From the NCBI GenBank assembly GCA_902552475.1, contig CACDJC010000002.1, positions 36,483 through 100,482 on the forward strand: a stretch of 64,000 nt of DNA, given 5' to 3'. Below the pieces are notes generated by a model. The model was not told the DNA's origin. It made no database searches and worked only from the letters and a program-made list of their open reading frames with translations. The number at the start of each line of letters is the position of its first letter. The first letter of the stretch is position 1. The translations under genes and the position numbers were made by a program. The DNA comes from an uncultured Pelagibacteraceae bacterium (GTDB taxonomy: Bacteria; Pseudomonadota; Alphaproteobacteria; Pelagibacterales; Pelagibacteraceae). Positions 1 to 5,997 of the stretch are shown one piece after another.

Positions 1-1005
1 GATGCAAAAGTTCCAGAGGATAGCGACATGAGAGGTCAATTTGGTCCAAGAACAAAAGATACAGTAGATAAAGCAAATGAACTTTTAGATAACTTTTCGT
101 CAATGCTTGAAAAACGTGGAATTAAAGTTGATAGACCAACACCTTTAGATTTTAATCAACCCACCTCAACACCAGACTGGAAAACAGAAACAATGTTTGG
201 GTGTATGCCCCCAAGAGATGTCTTGCTAACAGTTGGAAATGAAATTTTAGAAGCAACTATGAGTTATAGATGTAGATGGTTTGAATATCTTTGTTACAGA
301 CCATTATTAAAACAGTATTATAATGAGGATCCTAACATGAGACATGAATCTGCTCCCAAACCAAGACTAACTGATGCAGATTATAGAAAAGATTATTTAT
401 CAGATAAAATTGGTGTGCAAAAAAGACTAGAATGGACTGAGCAAAAATATTTTGTAACAACAGAGGAAGAACCTTTGTTTGATGCGGCTGATATTTTAAG
501 ATTTGGAAAAGATTTAGTAGTTCAGCATGGATTTACAACAAATCTTCAAGGAATTGATTGGATTAAAAGACACTATAAAGACCACAGAGTTCACGCAGTA
601 AATTTTCCAGGAGATCCTTATCCAATTCATATTGATGCAACTTTTACACCAATTAAAGAAGGTTTGATAATCAATAACCCCCAAAGAAGATTGCCTAAAG
701 AACAAAGAAAACTTTTCGAAGATAACGGATGGGAAATAGTAGATAGTGCACAACCATCTCATAATGAACCACCTCCACTATGTTATTCTTCAACGTGGTT
801 ATCTATGAATGTGCTTGTCCTTGATCCAAAAACAGTTTGTGTTGAAAAAAGTGAAATTTATCAAGCAGAACAGTTAGATAAATTGGGAATGGAAGTTGTG
901 CCTGTTGAACTCAGAGATGCCTATGCTTTTGGAGGAGGTCTGCATTGTTGTACAGCTGATGTATATAGAGAGGGAAAATTAGAAGATTATTTTCCCAAAC
1001 AATGA
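1..1005 (+). CDS. Glycine amidinotransferase, 5'-truncated by window edge
   Basis: Transfers the amidino group of arginine to glycine or a related amine, giving a guanidino compound and ornithine. The reading frame is open to base 1, so the ATG at 28 is internal; by comparison with the animal enzyme roughly 90 N-terminal residues lie outside. Counting from that ATG, PPRDVLLTVGNE, FDAADILRFGKD, HIDATF (His201) and GGGLHCCTAD (Cys307) are in the family order, so the catalytic His and Cys are present. The protein ends in the usual LEDYF tail. Product identity is clear at family level (AGAT); whether the acceptor is glycine cannot be read from sequence. A microprotein ORF follows 35 bases later on the same strand. 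Confidence 0.93.
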   Translation, partial: DAKVPEDSDMRGQFGPRTKDTVDKANELLDNFSSMLEKRGIKVDRPTPLDFNQPTSTPDWKTETMFGCMPPRDVLLTVGNEILEATMSYRCRWFEYLCYRPLLKQYYNEDPNMRHESAPKPRLTDADYRKDYLSDKIGVQKRLEWTEQKYFVTTEEEPLFDAADILRFGKDLVVQHGFTTNLQGIDWIKRHYKDHRVHAVNFPGDPYPIHIDATFTPIKEGLIINNPQRRLPKEQRKLFEDNGWEIVDSAQPSHNEPPPLCYSSTWLSMNVLVLDPKTVCVEKSEIYQAEQLDKLGMEVVPVELRDAYAFGGGLHCCTADVYREGKLEDYFPKQ

Positions 1006-1040
1006 TATGAATAGTTTCGAATCAAAAATAAGGAGAAAAT

Positions 1041-1100
1041 ATGGAAGTATTAATTGTTATCGCAGCTGCGGCTTGGATTTACACAACTTACATACAATAG
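1041..1100 (+). CDS. 19-residue hydrophobic microprotein (MEVLIVIAAAAWIYTTYIQ)
   Basis: Too short for the ORF track. An AGGAG Shine-Dalgarno sequence lies five bases before the ATG, stronger than most starts in this window. The product is one hydrophobic segment (about residues 3-13) with a short polar tail, fitting a single-pass membrane microprotein. It follows the amidinotransferase stop by 35 bases and may be cotranscribed. The function is unknown. The call rests on the ribosome binding site and composition only. Confidence 0.5.
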   Translation: MEVLIVIAAAAWIYTTYIQ

Positions 1101-1121
1101 AAAAATTTAAAATTTTATAAA

Positions 1122-1349
1122 TTAGCTTGGGTTTTTTTTTAAAAACTCTATGTATCTTAAAACTTCATAAAATTTTTCATCCTCTATATCTTTATAACTT
1201 GCGTTAAATTTATTTTTTATACATATTGCTACATGTGCATAAGGGTTTCTTCCTTTGGGATGGTTAGGGTGATCTGGTAGCTGACCTTGTAAATAATCGC
1301 CAGCTTCCTGAATAATTTTCCAGAGTTTACTTGCGTTTTCTGGCGTCAT
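1122..1349 (-). CDS. Small hypothetical protein, 75 aa (MTPEN family)
   Basis: Not recognised. A soluble, charged protein beginning MTPENASKLWKIIQEAGDYL, with a central HPNHPKGRNPYAH segment rich in His/Pro and a C-terminal helix (KFYEVLRYIEFLKK). Its first 20 codons recur twice further along (near 3248-3299 and 4717-4775) as truncated copies ending after GDYL, making this the only full-length version here. A second short frame, MGFYRITRYKL... (1327-1416), overlaps its start. The ATG is chosen because conservation among the copies begins there. Probably a real accessory gene; function unknown. Confidence 0.6.
   Translation of the reverse strand: MTPENASKLWKIIQEAGDYLQGQLPDHPNHPKGRNPYAHVAICIKNKFNASYKDIEDEKFYEVLRYIEFLKKNPS
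1291..1349 (-). repeat. MTPEN 5'-coding repeat, copy 1 (within full gene)
   Basis: First of three near-identical copies of a ~59 bp stretch coding for the N-terminus of the 75-aa protein. This copy continues into an intact gene; the other two stop right after the GDYL codons. Confidence 0.85.
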
Positions 1350-1416
1350 TAACCCTCAAAACTTGATTTATCTCTTTTGTATCTAGTTTGTATCTAGTTA
1401 TCCTATAAAATCCCAT
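1327..1416 (-). other. Short overlapping ORF beginning MGFYRI (duplicated gene-start module)
   Basis: A 29-codon frame that starts just upstream of the 75-aa gene and runs into its first codons in another frame. Its 5' end shares the start TATGGGATTTTATA with another short ORF at 3311-3373 (MGFYKI...). In both places it precedes a copy of the MTPEN start, and both contain one copy of the 34 bp element. It may be a leader peptide or just the coding echo of a conserved DNA element. Confidence 0.3.
1367..1399. repeat. 34 bp interspersed element r1
   Basis: One of five direct copies sharing the pattern TTTATCTC, then about eight variable bases, CTAGTYTG, five variable bases, TAGT. This copy is one base shorter than the others. 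It lies between the 75-aa gene and the 92-aa membrane protein gene. Confidence 0.7.
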
Positions 1417-1417
1417 A

Positions 1418-1696
1418 TTATGAAATGCCTGCAATTAAAATACAAAGTAAGATAATTAACATTAAAGGTAAGTTAATAATATTAACAAAATCCCACCATA
1501 AAATACTTAAAATACCCTCTCCATCTTTTTTCTTAGTCTTTTTTTTATTTTTCTTTTTATTTGTATTCGCAAAGTAAAATAATAAAAAAGCTAATATAAT
1601 TAACAAATAAGTTTGACCATCAGTTAAACCAAATGCATAACCAATTTTCATTAGGTAGATAAATACTACAAGTACAAAAGCAAATAAAATTACCAT
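1418..1696 (-). CDS. Small integral membrane protein, 92 aa
   Basis: Not recognised. Two hydrophobic helices at about residues 1-16 and 24-43, a very basic cytoplasmic loop (NKKKNKKKTKKKDGEG, about 45-61), then one or two helices (about 63-92). The annotated ATG overlaps the stop of an upstream truncated MKKLLGIVVL leader frame (ATGGTAA), so translational coupling to that leader is possible. It is last in a minus-strand run starting at 3037. Codon use matches the neighbours. Function unknown. Confidence 0.55.
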   Translation of the reverse strand: MVILFAFVLVVFIYLMKIGYAFGLTDGQTYLLIILAFLLFYFANTNKKKNKKKTKKKDGEGILSILWWDFVNIINLPLMLIILLCILIAGIS

Positions 1697-1704
1697 ATTT
1701 TAAA

Positions 1705-1734
1705 CAGAACCACGATCCCTAAAAGTTTTTTCAT
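1705..1734 (-). repeat. MKKLLGIVVL gene-start repeat, copy 1 (truncated leader)
   Basis: Thirty bases identical to the start of the exported protein gene at 2276-2611. Read on the minus strand it gives MKKLLGIVVLFKIW and then stops, the stop overlapping the ATG of the 92-aa membrane protein. It looks like a captured start region used as a leader. Confidence 0.75.
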
Positions 1735-1737
1735 TAT

Positions 1738-2061
1738 TTATTCTAAACAGTTAATACAAGTTTTGTCACCAATTTTAGCCAATCTTGCAAAAGCAGTATT
1801 GCTTTCACTATCACAAACTTTACAAAAAAATTCATTTAGCTCTAGCTTATCATCAAATTCCTCTGCTGAAATTTTAAATCTTTCAATCACTTCAGTTTTA
1901 TTTAATCCACCAGAAATATGAACTTTATTAATATGAGATACCCAAAATATATAATAGTATTGTTCTTCATGGTGTGGTTGCTTGTCTACCTTAGTAATAC
2001 ACGTTAGATTTTTAACAGCTCCATGGATTAGAGGATCAGCATTTTTATAAGAGAGTGACAT
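1738..2061 (-). CDS. Hypothetical protein with two CxxC pairs, 107 aa
   Basis: Not recognised. Soluble protein; two cysteine pairs near the C-terminus (CKVC and CINC, about 25 residues apart) suggest a small zinc-ribbon-like fold. The N-terminal half contains YYYIFWVSHINKVHISGG. Its ATG abuts the stop of the 76-aa upstream gene with no gap, which argues for cotranscription and coupled translation. No further function can be given. Confidence 0.6.
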   Translation of the reverse strand: MSLSYKNADPLIHGAVKNLTCITKVDKQPHHEEQYYYIFWVSHINKVHISGGLNKTEVIERFKISAEEFDDKLELNEFFCKVCDSESNTAFARLAKIGDKTCINCLE

Positions 2062-2292
2062 TTAATTTAATTTAACAGCATCTTCTAGATCCCATTCCCA
2101 TCTTTTAATTGATTTTTTATTTGGATTTTCTGAAAGTTTTGCCTCAATAAAATCTTTTTTAATTCTTACTTTTATTAGTATTGAGATATCTTTAGGAAAA
2201 TTATCTATTAATTTAGGTATCTGATTATCAAATTCTTGGAGCGATATTCTTTTATCAAAGTAAGCTAAAAGTTTTCTACATCTTTTCTTCAT
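2062..2292 (-). CDS. Hypothetical protein, 76 aa
   Basis: Not recognised. Basic, helical, single-domain sequence starting MKKRCRKLLAYFDKRISLQEF and ending WEWDLEDAVKLN; no signal peptide or membrane segment. It overlaps the 3' end of the exported-protein gene by 17 bases and abuts the next gene, so it sits in the middle of a compact minus-strand operon. The pattern of overlaps is the main reason to accept it as a gene. Confidence 0.55.
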   Translation of the reverse strand: MKKRCRKLLAYFDKRISLQEFDNQIPKLIDNFPKDISILIKVRIKKDFIEAKLSENPNKKSIKRWEWDLEDAVKLN

Positions 2293-2611
2293 ATCCCCAA
2301 AATTTTCCTTGATTATTTGTACCTGTGCTTTTCCATGTACCTTTTATTTTGTTCGAAAAATAAGACCTTGAACCTTTCATTATAAATACTGAGTTACTAA
2401 TATTAATATAAACCTTATTACCATTACTGGTGTAAGAACATCCGCTGCCAAAGGTACCAAATACGTTGCAAAAATTTCCACCTAGAAGTTGAATTTTATA
2501 TGCTGATCCATCATCAAGTTCTACATTCCAAATTACATTTAAATCTTTTGCATAAGAATTATTGCTAATTAACAATAAACCCAGAACCACGATCCCTAAA
2601 AGTTTTTTCAT
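2276..2611 (-). CDS. Small exported protein with Sec signal peptide, 111 aa
   Basis: Not recognised. Residues 1-21 form a classical signal peptide (MKKLLGIVVLGLLLISNNSYA, likely cut after SYA). The ~90-residue mature part is polar and beta-rich by composition, has two cysteines (in NFCNVF and GSGCSY) that could form a disulphide in the periplasm, and ends WGYEEKM. The first ten codons are repeated twice elsewhere in the window as truncated leaders. The start lies 3 bases after the stop of the 140-aa gene, consistent with an operon. Confidence 0.65.
   Translation of the reverse strand: MKKLLGIVVLGLLLISNNSYAKDLNVIWNVELDDGSAYKIQLLGGNFCNVFGTFGSGCSYTSNGNKVYINISNSVFIMKGSRSYFSNKIKGTWKSTGTNNQGKFWGYEEKM
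2582..2611 (-). repeat. MKKLLGIVVL gene-start repeat, copy 2 (intact gene)
   Basis: The copy that continues into a full signal peptide and protein. Thirty bases are identical to 1705-1734 and 18226-18255. A CTTTTGATAA-like stretch precedes this copy and the one at 18 kb, so the shared block may reach into the upstream region there. Confidence 0.8.
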
Positions 2612-2614
2612 TAT

Positions 2615-3037
2615 CTAATCTTTATCAAAAAGAGAGTCTCCACCAATTGTTTCTTCTTCTTTTTGCTTAATCTTTTGTCTTTCATATTGATCTGACATAT
2701 TTAGTATATGTCTCATCATAGTTCCAATATAAGGCTCAAATTCATTTTCAGTAGCCTCTTCCCACATTTCTTCAAATCTCAGGTCAATATACTTTGAGTC
2801 TGCATTTTTATTTTTTGATAGTCTTATTGCTTTCATCATAATGGCTCGATCATGTTTTTTTGAAGAAACTTCTTTATCTATATTTAGGTATATTTTTTTT
2901 TCATTAGATTTAAGTAATGTTTTAAATTCTTTTTCGGCATTCATGAATAGGATATCACATTCTGAATTCCAATATTTCTTAGATTTTTTAAGTTTTAAAA
3001 ACCAATTTTTAAAGTTTGCAAATAGTGATTTATCCAT
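2615..3037 (-). CDS. Hypothetical protein, 140 aa
   Basis: Not recognised. Charged, mostly helical soluble protein: basic N-terminus (FKNWFLKLKKSKKYWNSE), then an acidic C-terminal half (RFEEMWEEATENEFEPYIGTMMRHIL) ending with a Lys/Glu stretch. No signal peptide. It is first in a five-gene minus-strand run and its ATG follows directly on a conserved leader shared with the T5orf172-type gene. The plus-strand ORF across it is a shadow. Confidence 0.6.
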   Translation of the reverse strand: MDKSLFANFKNWFLKLKKSKKYWNSECDILFMNAEKEFKTLLKSNEKKIYLNIDKEVSSKKHDRAIMMKAIRLSKNKNADSKYIDLRFEEMWEEATENEFEPYIGTMMRHILNMSDQYERQKIKQKEEETIGGDSLFDKD

Positions 3038-3096
3038 AACCCAAGACTAACAAATCCTGAACCATGAGTCTATTTGCTTGAAATATGACTATTTGA

Positions 3097-3130
3097 TTTA
3101 TCTCTTTTGTATCTAGTTTGTAATGTAGTT
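3097..3130. repeat. 34 bp interspersed element r2
   Basis: Second copy. Its first 26 bases are identical to r1, within a 30-base identical block (3093-3122 versus 1363-1392). Confidence 0.7.
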
Positions 3131-3190
3131 TTTTAATTAAATTAATGAATCTTTTAGCGATTTATTTCAAACTAACTTTTTAATATCCGC

Positions 3191-3230
3191 ATAAGTACTT
3201 TAGTTTAATGCAGTTTAATGTGGAATAATG
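3191..3230. repeat. 10-bp-phased imperfect tandem repeat (leader A)
   Basis: Four consecutive 10-base units: ATAAGTACTT, TAGTTTAATG, CAGTTTAATG, TGGAATAATG. The period is about one helical turn. A block with the same period but a different unit sequence lies at the equivalent place in leader B (4661-4700). Confidence 0.6.
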
Positions 3231-3247
3231 TGTCCCTCTATTCCCGC

Positions 3248-3299
3248 AAATAATCACCAGCTTCCTGAATAATTTTCCAGAGTTTACTTGCGTTTTCTT
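3248..3299 (-). pseudogene. MTPEN 5'-coding repeat, copy 2 (truncated)
   Basis: Codes for ENASKLWKIIQEAGDYL and then RE-stop. The ATG and first codons are replaced; an in-frame GTG could still start a peptide of about 20 residues. Either a remnant of the 75-aa gene or a short leader peptide. Confidence 0.65.
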
Positions 3300-3310
3300 T
3301 GTTCACACAC

Positions 3311-3373
3311 TCACTTTTCTTGTTTTATCTCAATCTGGCCTAGTCTGTGGCATAGTATTTTATAAAATCCCAT
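3311..3373 (-). other. Short ORF beginning MGFYKI (duplicated gene-start module)
   Basis: Twenty codons and a stop, beginning just after the end of the T5orf172-type gene. It shares the start TATGGGATTTTATA with 1327-1416 and, like it, lies directly before an MTPEN copy. Whether it is translated is unknown. Confidence 0.3.
3324..3357. repeat. 34 bp interspersed element r3
   Basis: Third copy. A 24-base stretch (3333-3356) is identical to the one in r4 at 4575-4598, so r3 and r4 form one subtype and r1 and r2 another. Confidence 0.7.
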
Positions 3374-3375
3374 AA

Positions 3376-4506
3376 CTAATTAATATTTAGTATATTTTTT
3401 TTAAAAATTTCTAAAGCCTTGTCAAAATCACAATCTATATATTTGAAGATATAATCATCATCATTTTCCTCCTCATCTCTATTTACTACTCCTACATCAT
3501 AAAGTGATGGTGTATAATAATTCCAACGATAAAAAGGTGATCGAAAATTATCTTTTTTGCTTTCAACAATTAATTTCGCAAAATCTTTAACAATTTGTTT
3601 AAAAAACTTATCAAGATTTACTATATTATTATCAGACCAACTGCCTGTATTTTCGTAATATTTATATTTGTAGTGCACACGTGCTTCACCAAATATAACA
3701 CGACCCCAATTAAATTTGATAAATGCTGAATCTATATCAGAGGCATGTGGAGATCTACCCATCCAATTTTTCTTTTTGTTCCAATAATTTAATTGTTTTT
3801 CATGATGTTGTTTAGATTGTTTGATTTTTTCAGGATTATTTGGTGGTGATATTACAACTAAAATTTCTATCAAATTTCCGTAATGATCACTTTTAAACTT
3901 TGCGCTTAAATCTTCTGTGTTTTCATAAAAATTAATAAAATCAAACTTCTTTAAGCTTTTAACAAGTTTAACAATATTTTTTCTAAAGTTTTTTTCTTGG
4001 AAATTTACAAATTTTTTTATGATCTTTTTATCTTCAGTTTCTCTTTTAATTTGCTCGTCTTTTTCCTTTTGAGATGATTTAAGCTCATTTTCTAATAATG
4101 AGTCTAAATCAAACTCAGATTCGATGAATTCCTTTTCTTTCTTTAATTTATTTTTCTCTAACTCTTTGAGTTGCTTTGGATTAGGTTTTAATAAAATTTC
4201 CTTTTTTATACAATGTTCGGAGATTATATCTTCAACTTTAAAGAGTAATTCAGCATACTCCATTTCAAAAAACTCTCTATTTTTCTGATATCTGTTTGAA
4301 GATAATTTTTTATGAATGTGTTTTTCCATGTAATCAATATCATCAACTAAAAAAGTTGCATGTGGTTTAAACTTACCAAGAGTACCAGTGGCACTGTTTA
4401 ATTCCTTTATTCTTTCAGTAATCGTTCTAGATGTTTTTCCGATTTTAAAGAGATTTTTTTTCTGTTCAGAATTACTAACTATATAAATCAAACCATACTT
4501 AGACAT
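3376..4506 (-). CDS. T5orf172/MUG113 (GIY-YIG superfamily) domain protein
   Basis: Residues about 5-105 match the T5orf172 domain: GLIYIVSN, FKIGKTSRTITERIKELNSA, a central HATFLVDD, then MEKHIHKKL and NREFFEM. This is the GIY-YIG nuclease fold typical of phage and mobile-element proteins; I infer DNA binding or cleavage but cannot confirm an active nuclease. Residues about 107-180 are a Lys/Glu-rich coiled-coil-like linker. The C-terminal ~200 residues (with WNKKKNWMGRSPHAS and FIKFNWGRVIFGEARV) are unrecognised. The gene is bracketed by related leader repeats and 34 bp elements, suggesting a mobile or captured cassette. Confidence 0.75.
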   Translation of the reverse strand: MSKYGLIYIVSNSEQKKNLFKIGKTSRTITERIKELNSATGTLGKFKPHATFLVDDIDYMEKHIHKKLSSNRYQKNREFFEMEYAELLFKVEDIISEHCIKKEILLKPNPKQLKELEKNKLKKEKEFIESEFDLDSLLENELKSSQKEKDEQIKRETEDKKIIKKFVNFQEKNFRKNIVKLVKSLKKFDFINFYENTEDLSAKFKSDHYGNLIEILVVISPPNNPEKIKQSKQHHEKQLNYWNKKKNWMGRSPHASDIDSAFIKFNWGRVIFGEARVHYKYKYYENTGSWSDNNIVNLDKFFKQIVKDFAKLIVESKKDNFRSPFYRWNYYTPSLYDVGVVNRDEEENDDDYIFKYIDCDFDKALEIFKKNILNIN

Positions 4507-4565
4507 ATTTTAAGATTAACAAATCCTGAACTGAGAGTCTATTTGCTTTGAAAATAGCTATTTGA

Positions 4566-4599
4566 TTTATCTAAATCTGGCCTAGTCTGTGGCATAGTT
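4566..4599. repeat. 34 bp interspersed element r4
   Basis: Fourth copy; shares 24 identical bases with r3. It lies just upstream of the T5orf172-type gene, as r2 does for the 140-aa gene. Confidence 0.7.
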
Positions 4600-4660
4600 T
4601 TTTGCTTAAATTGATGAGTCTTTAAGCAATTTATTTTTGGTGAAAATTAAATTGTCCGCA

Positions 4661-4700
4661 TAACTAGTGTGAAGTAGTGTGAGGTAGTGTCAGGTAGGTT
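4661..4700. repeat. 10-bp-phased imperfect tandem repeat (leader B)
   Basis: Units TAACTAGTGT, GAAGTAGTGT, GAGGTAGTGT, CAGGTAGGTT follow one another with exact 10-base spacing. Same position and period as the block in leader A, but a different unit sequence. Confidence 0.65.
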
Positions 4701-4716
4701 GTACCACTAGCACCCC

Positions 4717-4775
4717 AAATAATCGCCAGCTTCCTGAATAATTTTCCAGAGTTTCTGCGAGTTTTCTGGCGTCAT
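4717..4775 (-). pseudogene. MTPEN 5'-coding repeat, copy 3 (truncated)
   Basis: Keeps the ATG and reads MTPENSQKLWKIIQEAGDYL followed by GC and a stop. A 22-residue leader peptide or a truncated copy of the 75-aa gene. The break point after GDYL is the same as in copy 2. Confidence 0.65.
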
Positions 4776-4792
4776 AACTACTAAAACTTTGT

Positions 4793-4826
4793 TTTATCTC
4801 GAAAGTCTCTAGTCTGGACACTAGTT
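4793..4826. repeat. 34 bp interspersed element r5
   Basis: Fifth and most diverged copy (TTTATCTC, later CTAGTCTG, then TAGT). It marks the far end of the repeat-bounded region. Confidence 0.6.
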
Positions 4827-4850
4827 TAGACTAAATAAATAAAGAAATCA

Positions 4851-4970
4851 CTAATAAAAAATAAAGGATCGCTGCTCTAGTTTTGGATTCAAAAATGGGC
4901 CTTTTCCTGGATTTGTGGGTTGTGGATAATTATTCCAATCTTCGTTTTTTTTCCCTAAAATTAAGTAATA
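4851..4970 (-). pseudogene. Possible 3' gene remnant
   Basis: A minus-strand frame without a start codon reads GKKNEDWNNYPQPTNPGKGP and continues about 14 residues to a stop. It is richer in G/C and proline than the surrounding spacer, which looks like a decayed C-terminus, but the family is not recognised and the frame may be accidental. The plus strand has an equally short open frame over the same bases. Confidence 0.25.
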
Positions 4971-4971
4971 A

Positions 4972-5997
4972 TTATTTAGTTTTTTGATTTACAATGCTAG
5001 CCCCTTTTATTAGATCAAAACCAACATCATGTATTTTTTTTATCTTTTGATTTTTAATTTTACTAATTAAATTAGTAGCAGCGATTGCACCCATTTCTTC
5101 AGCCTTAAAATCAATTGTAGTTAACTGAGGATGAAGAAGTAATGTAATATCTGAGCTACCAAATGTTGCGATACCTAATTTTTTAGGAATTTGAAAATTT
5201 CTATTGTTACACTCACTTATTAATCCTGCTCCAGAAGCTTCATACCCACAAATAATACAGTCAATCTTTGAATTATGTTCTTTAAATTGATTAAAGATTT
5301 GCTTACCAGATAATTTGTGGTTCGATGGTTCTGTGAAATAAAAAATAGTGGTTTTTAATTTAGCTATTTTCATTCTTGACACATAACCACTTAATCTTCT
5401 TTTTGATCTATTCTCATTTCCCATTTGTTTATTTGCAGGAGTTGCAAAAGCTATATTTTTATAATTCTTGCTGATTATATAGTCAGTAATTTGATAACCT
5501 GCTGAAAAATTTGAAAAACCCACTACTATGTCAAGTGGCTTATCAGTAATATTCCACGTTTCAACTATAGGTGATTTTGAATTTAATAATAATCTTGTTG
5601 TAGTTTCAGTATGCTGCGTTCCAACAACTATAAAACCCTCAGGCTTATAGCTTAAAAATTTTGTAACTAATTCCTCTTCTGTTTTAAGGTTATAATTTGT
5701 AAGACCTATTAAAAGTTCAAAACCGTTTTCTCTTAATTTTTCCTTAATACCATAAATATAATCTGCAAATACAGATAATCGCAGAGTAGGAATTATTCCG
5801 ATAACGAATCCAGATTTTCCTGATTTTAGGCTACTAGCTAAATAATTATGAACATAGCCAGTTTTCTTTATGATTTTTTCAATTTTAACTCTAGTCTTTG
5901 AAGAAACAACTCTTGGATTGCTAATGGATCGTGCAATAGTAGAAGTTGAATACCCAGTTTTTTTAGCAATTTCTTTTATAGTTGTTTTTTTTTTCAT
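4972..5997 (-). CDS. LacI-family transcriptional regulator
   Basis: Sugar- or metabolite-responsive DNA-binding repressor. The N-terminal ~55 residues are a LacI helix-turn-helix with hinge (TIKEIAKKTGYSTSTIARSI, then NYLASSLKSGKSG). From about residue 62 a periplasmic-binding-protein-like effector domain follows (GFVIGIIPTLRLSVFADYI; C-terminal GIATFGSSDITLLLHPQLTT). Length (341 aa) is normal. The ATG abuts the stop of the isomerase-like gene, so both are one operon. The nearby aminotransferase, NicX-like and LIV transporter genes are plausible targets; the repeated boxes at 9134-9196 are candidate operators. Confidence 0.9.
   Translation of the reverse strand: MKKKTTIKEIAKKTGYSTSTIARSISNPRVVSSKTRVKIEKIIKKTGYVHNYLASSLKSGKSGFVIGIIPTLRLSVFADYIYGIKEKLRENGFELLIGLTNYNLKTEEELVTKFLSYKPEGFIVVGTQHTETTTRLLLNSKSPIVETWNITDKPLDIVVGFSNFSAGYQITDYIISKNYKNIAFATPANKQMGNENRSKRRLSGYVSRMKIAKLKTTIFYFTEPSNHKLSGKQIFNQFKEHNSKIDCIICGYEASGAGLISECNNRNFQIPKKLGIATFGSSDITLLLHPQLTTIDFKAEEMGAIAATNLISKIKNQKIKKIHDVGFDLIKGASIVNQKTK

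Larger units (their letters stand above)
3043..3299 (-). repeat. Leader repeat A upstream of the 140-aa gene
   Basis: This 338-base gap (3038-3375) has no full gene. It contains, in minus-strand order, the MGFYKI short frame, element r3, a truncated MTPEN start, a block of 10-bp tandem repeats (3191-3230), a TCCGCATAA box, element r2 and a ~60 bp segment ending at the ATG of the 140-aa gene. The same order recurs at 4512-4832 before the T5orf172-type gene. The ~60 bp segments (3043-3103 and 4512-4572) are closely similar; the middle has diverged. It probably carries promoter or control signals, or is a recombination-active spacer. Confidence 0.7.
4512..4775 (-). repeat. Leader repeat B upstream of the T5orf172-type gene
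   Basis: Part of the 465-base gap 4507-4971. In minus-strand order the gap holds a possible gene remnant, element r5, a truncated MTPEN start, a 10-bp-phased block (4661-4700), a TCCGCATAA box, element r4 and a ~60 bp segment ending at the ATG of the T5orf172-type gene. The order equals leader A. No tRNA or recognisable structured RNA was seen. Confidence 0.7.

Noticed and set aside
514-762. 82-aa minus-strand ORF inside the amidinotransferase gene
   Set aside because: Antisense shadow of a clearly identified gene, with no motif of its own.
3324-4826. Possible CRISPR array from the repeated 34 bp elements
   Set aside because: Spacing between copies is irregular (hundreds of bases to over 1 kb), genes lie between them, and no cas gene is present.
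4507-4971. Possible tRNA or attachment site at the island boundary
   Set aside because: No cloverleaf, no CCA-adjacent acceptor stem and no T-loop GTTCRANNC sequence could be found in either strand.
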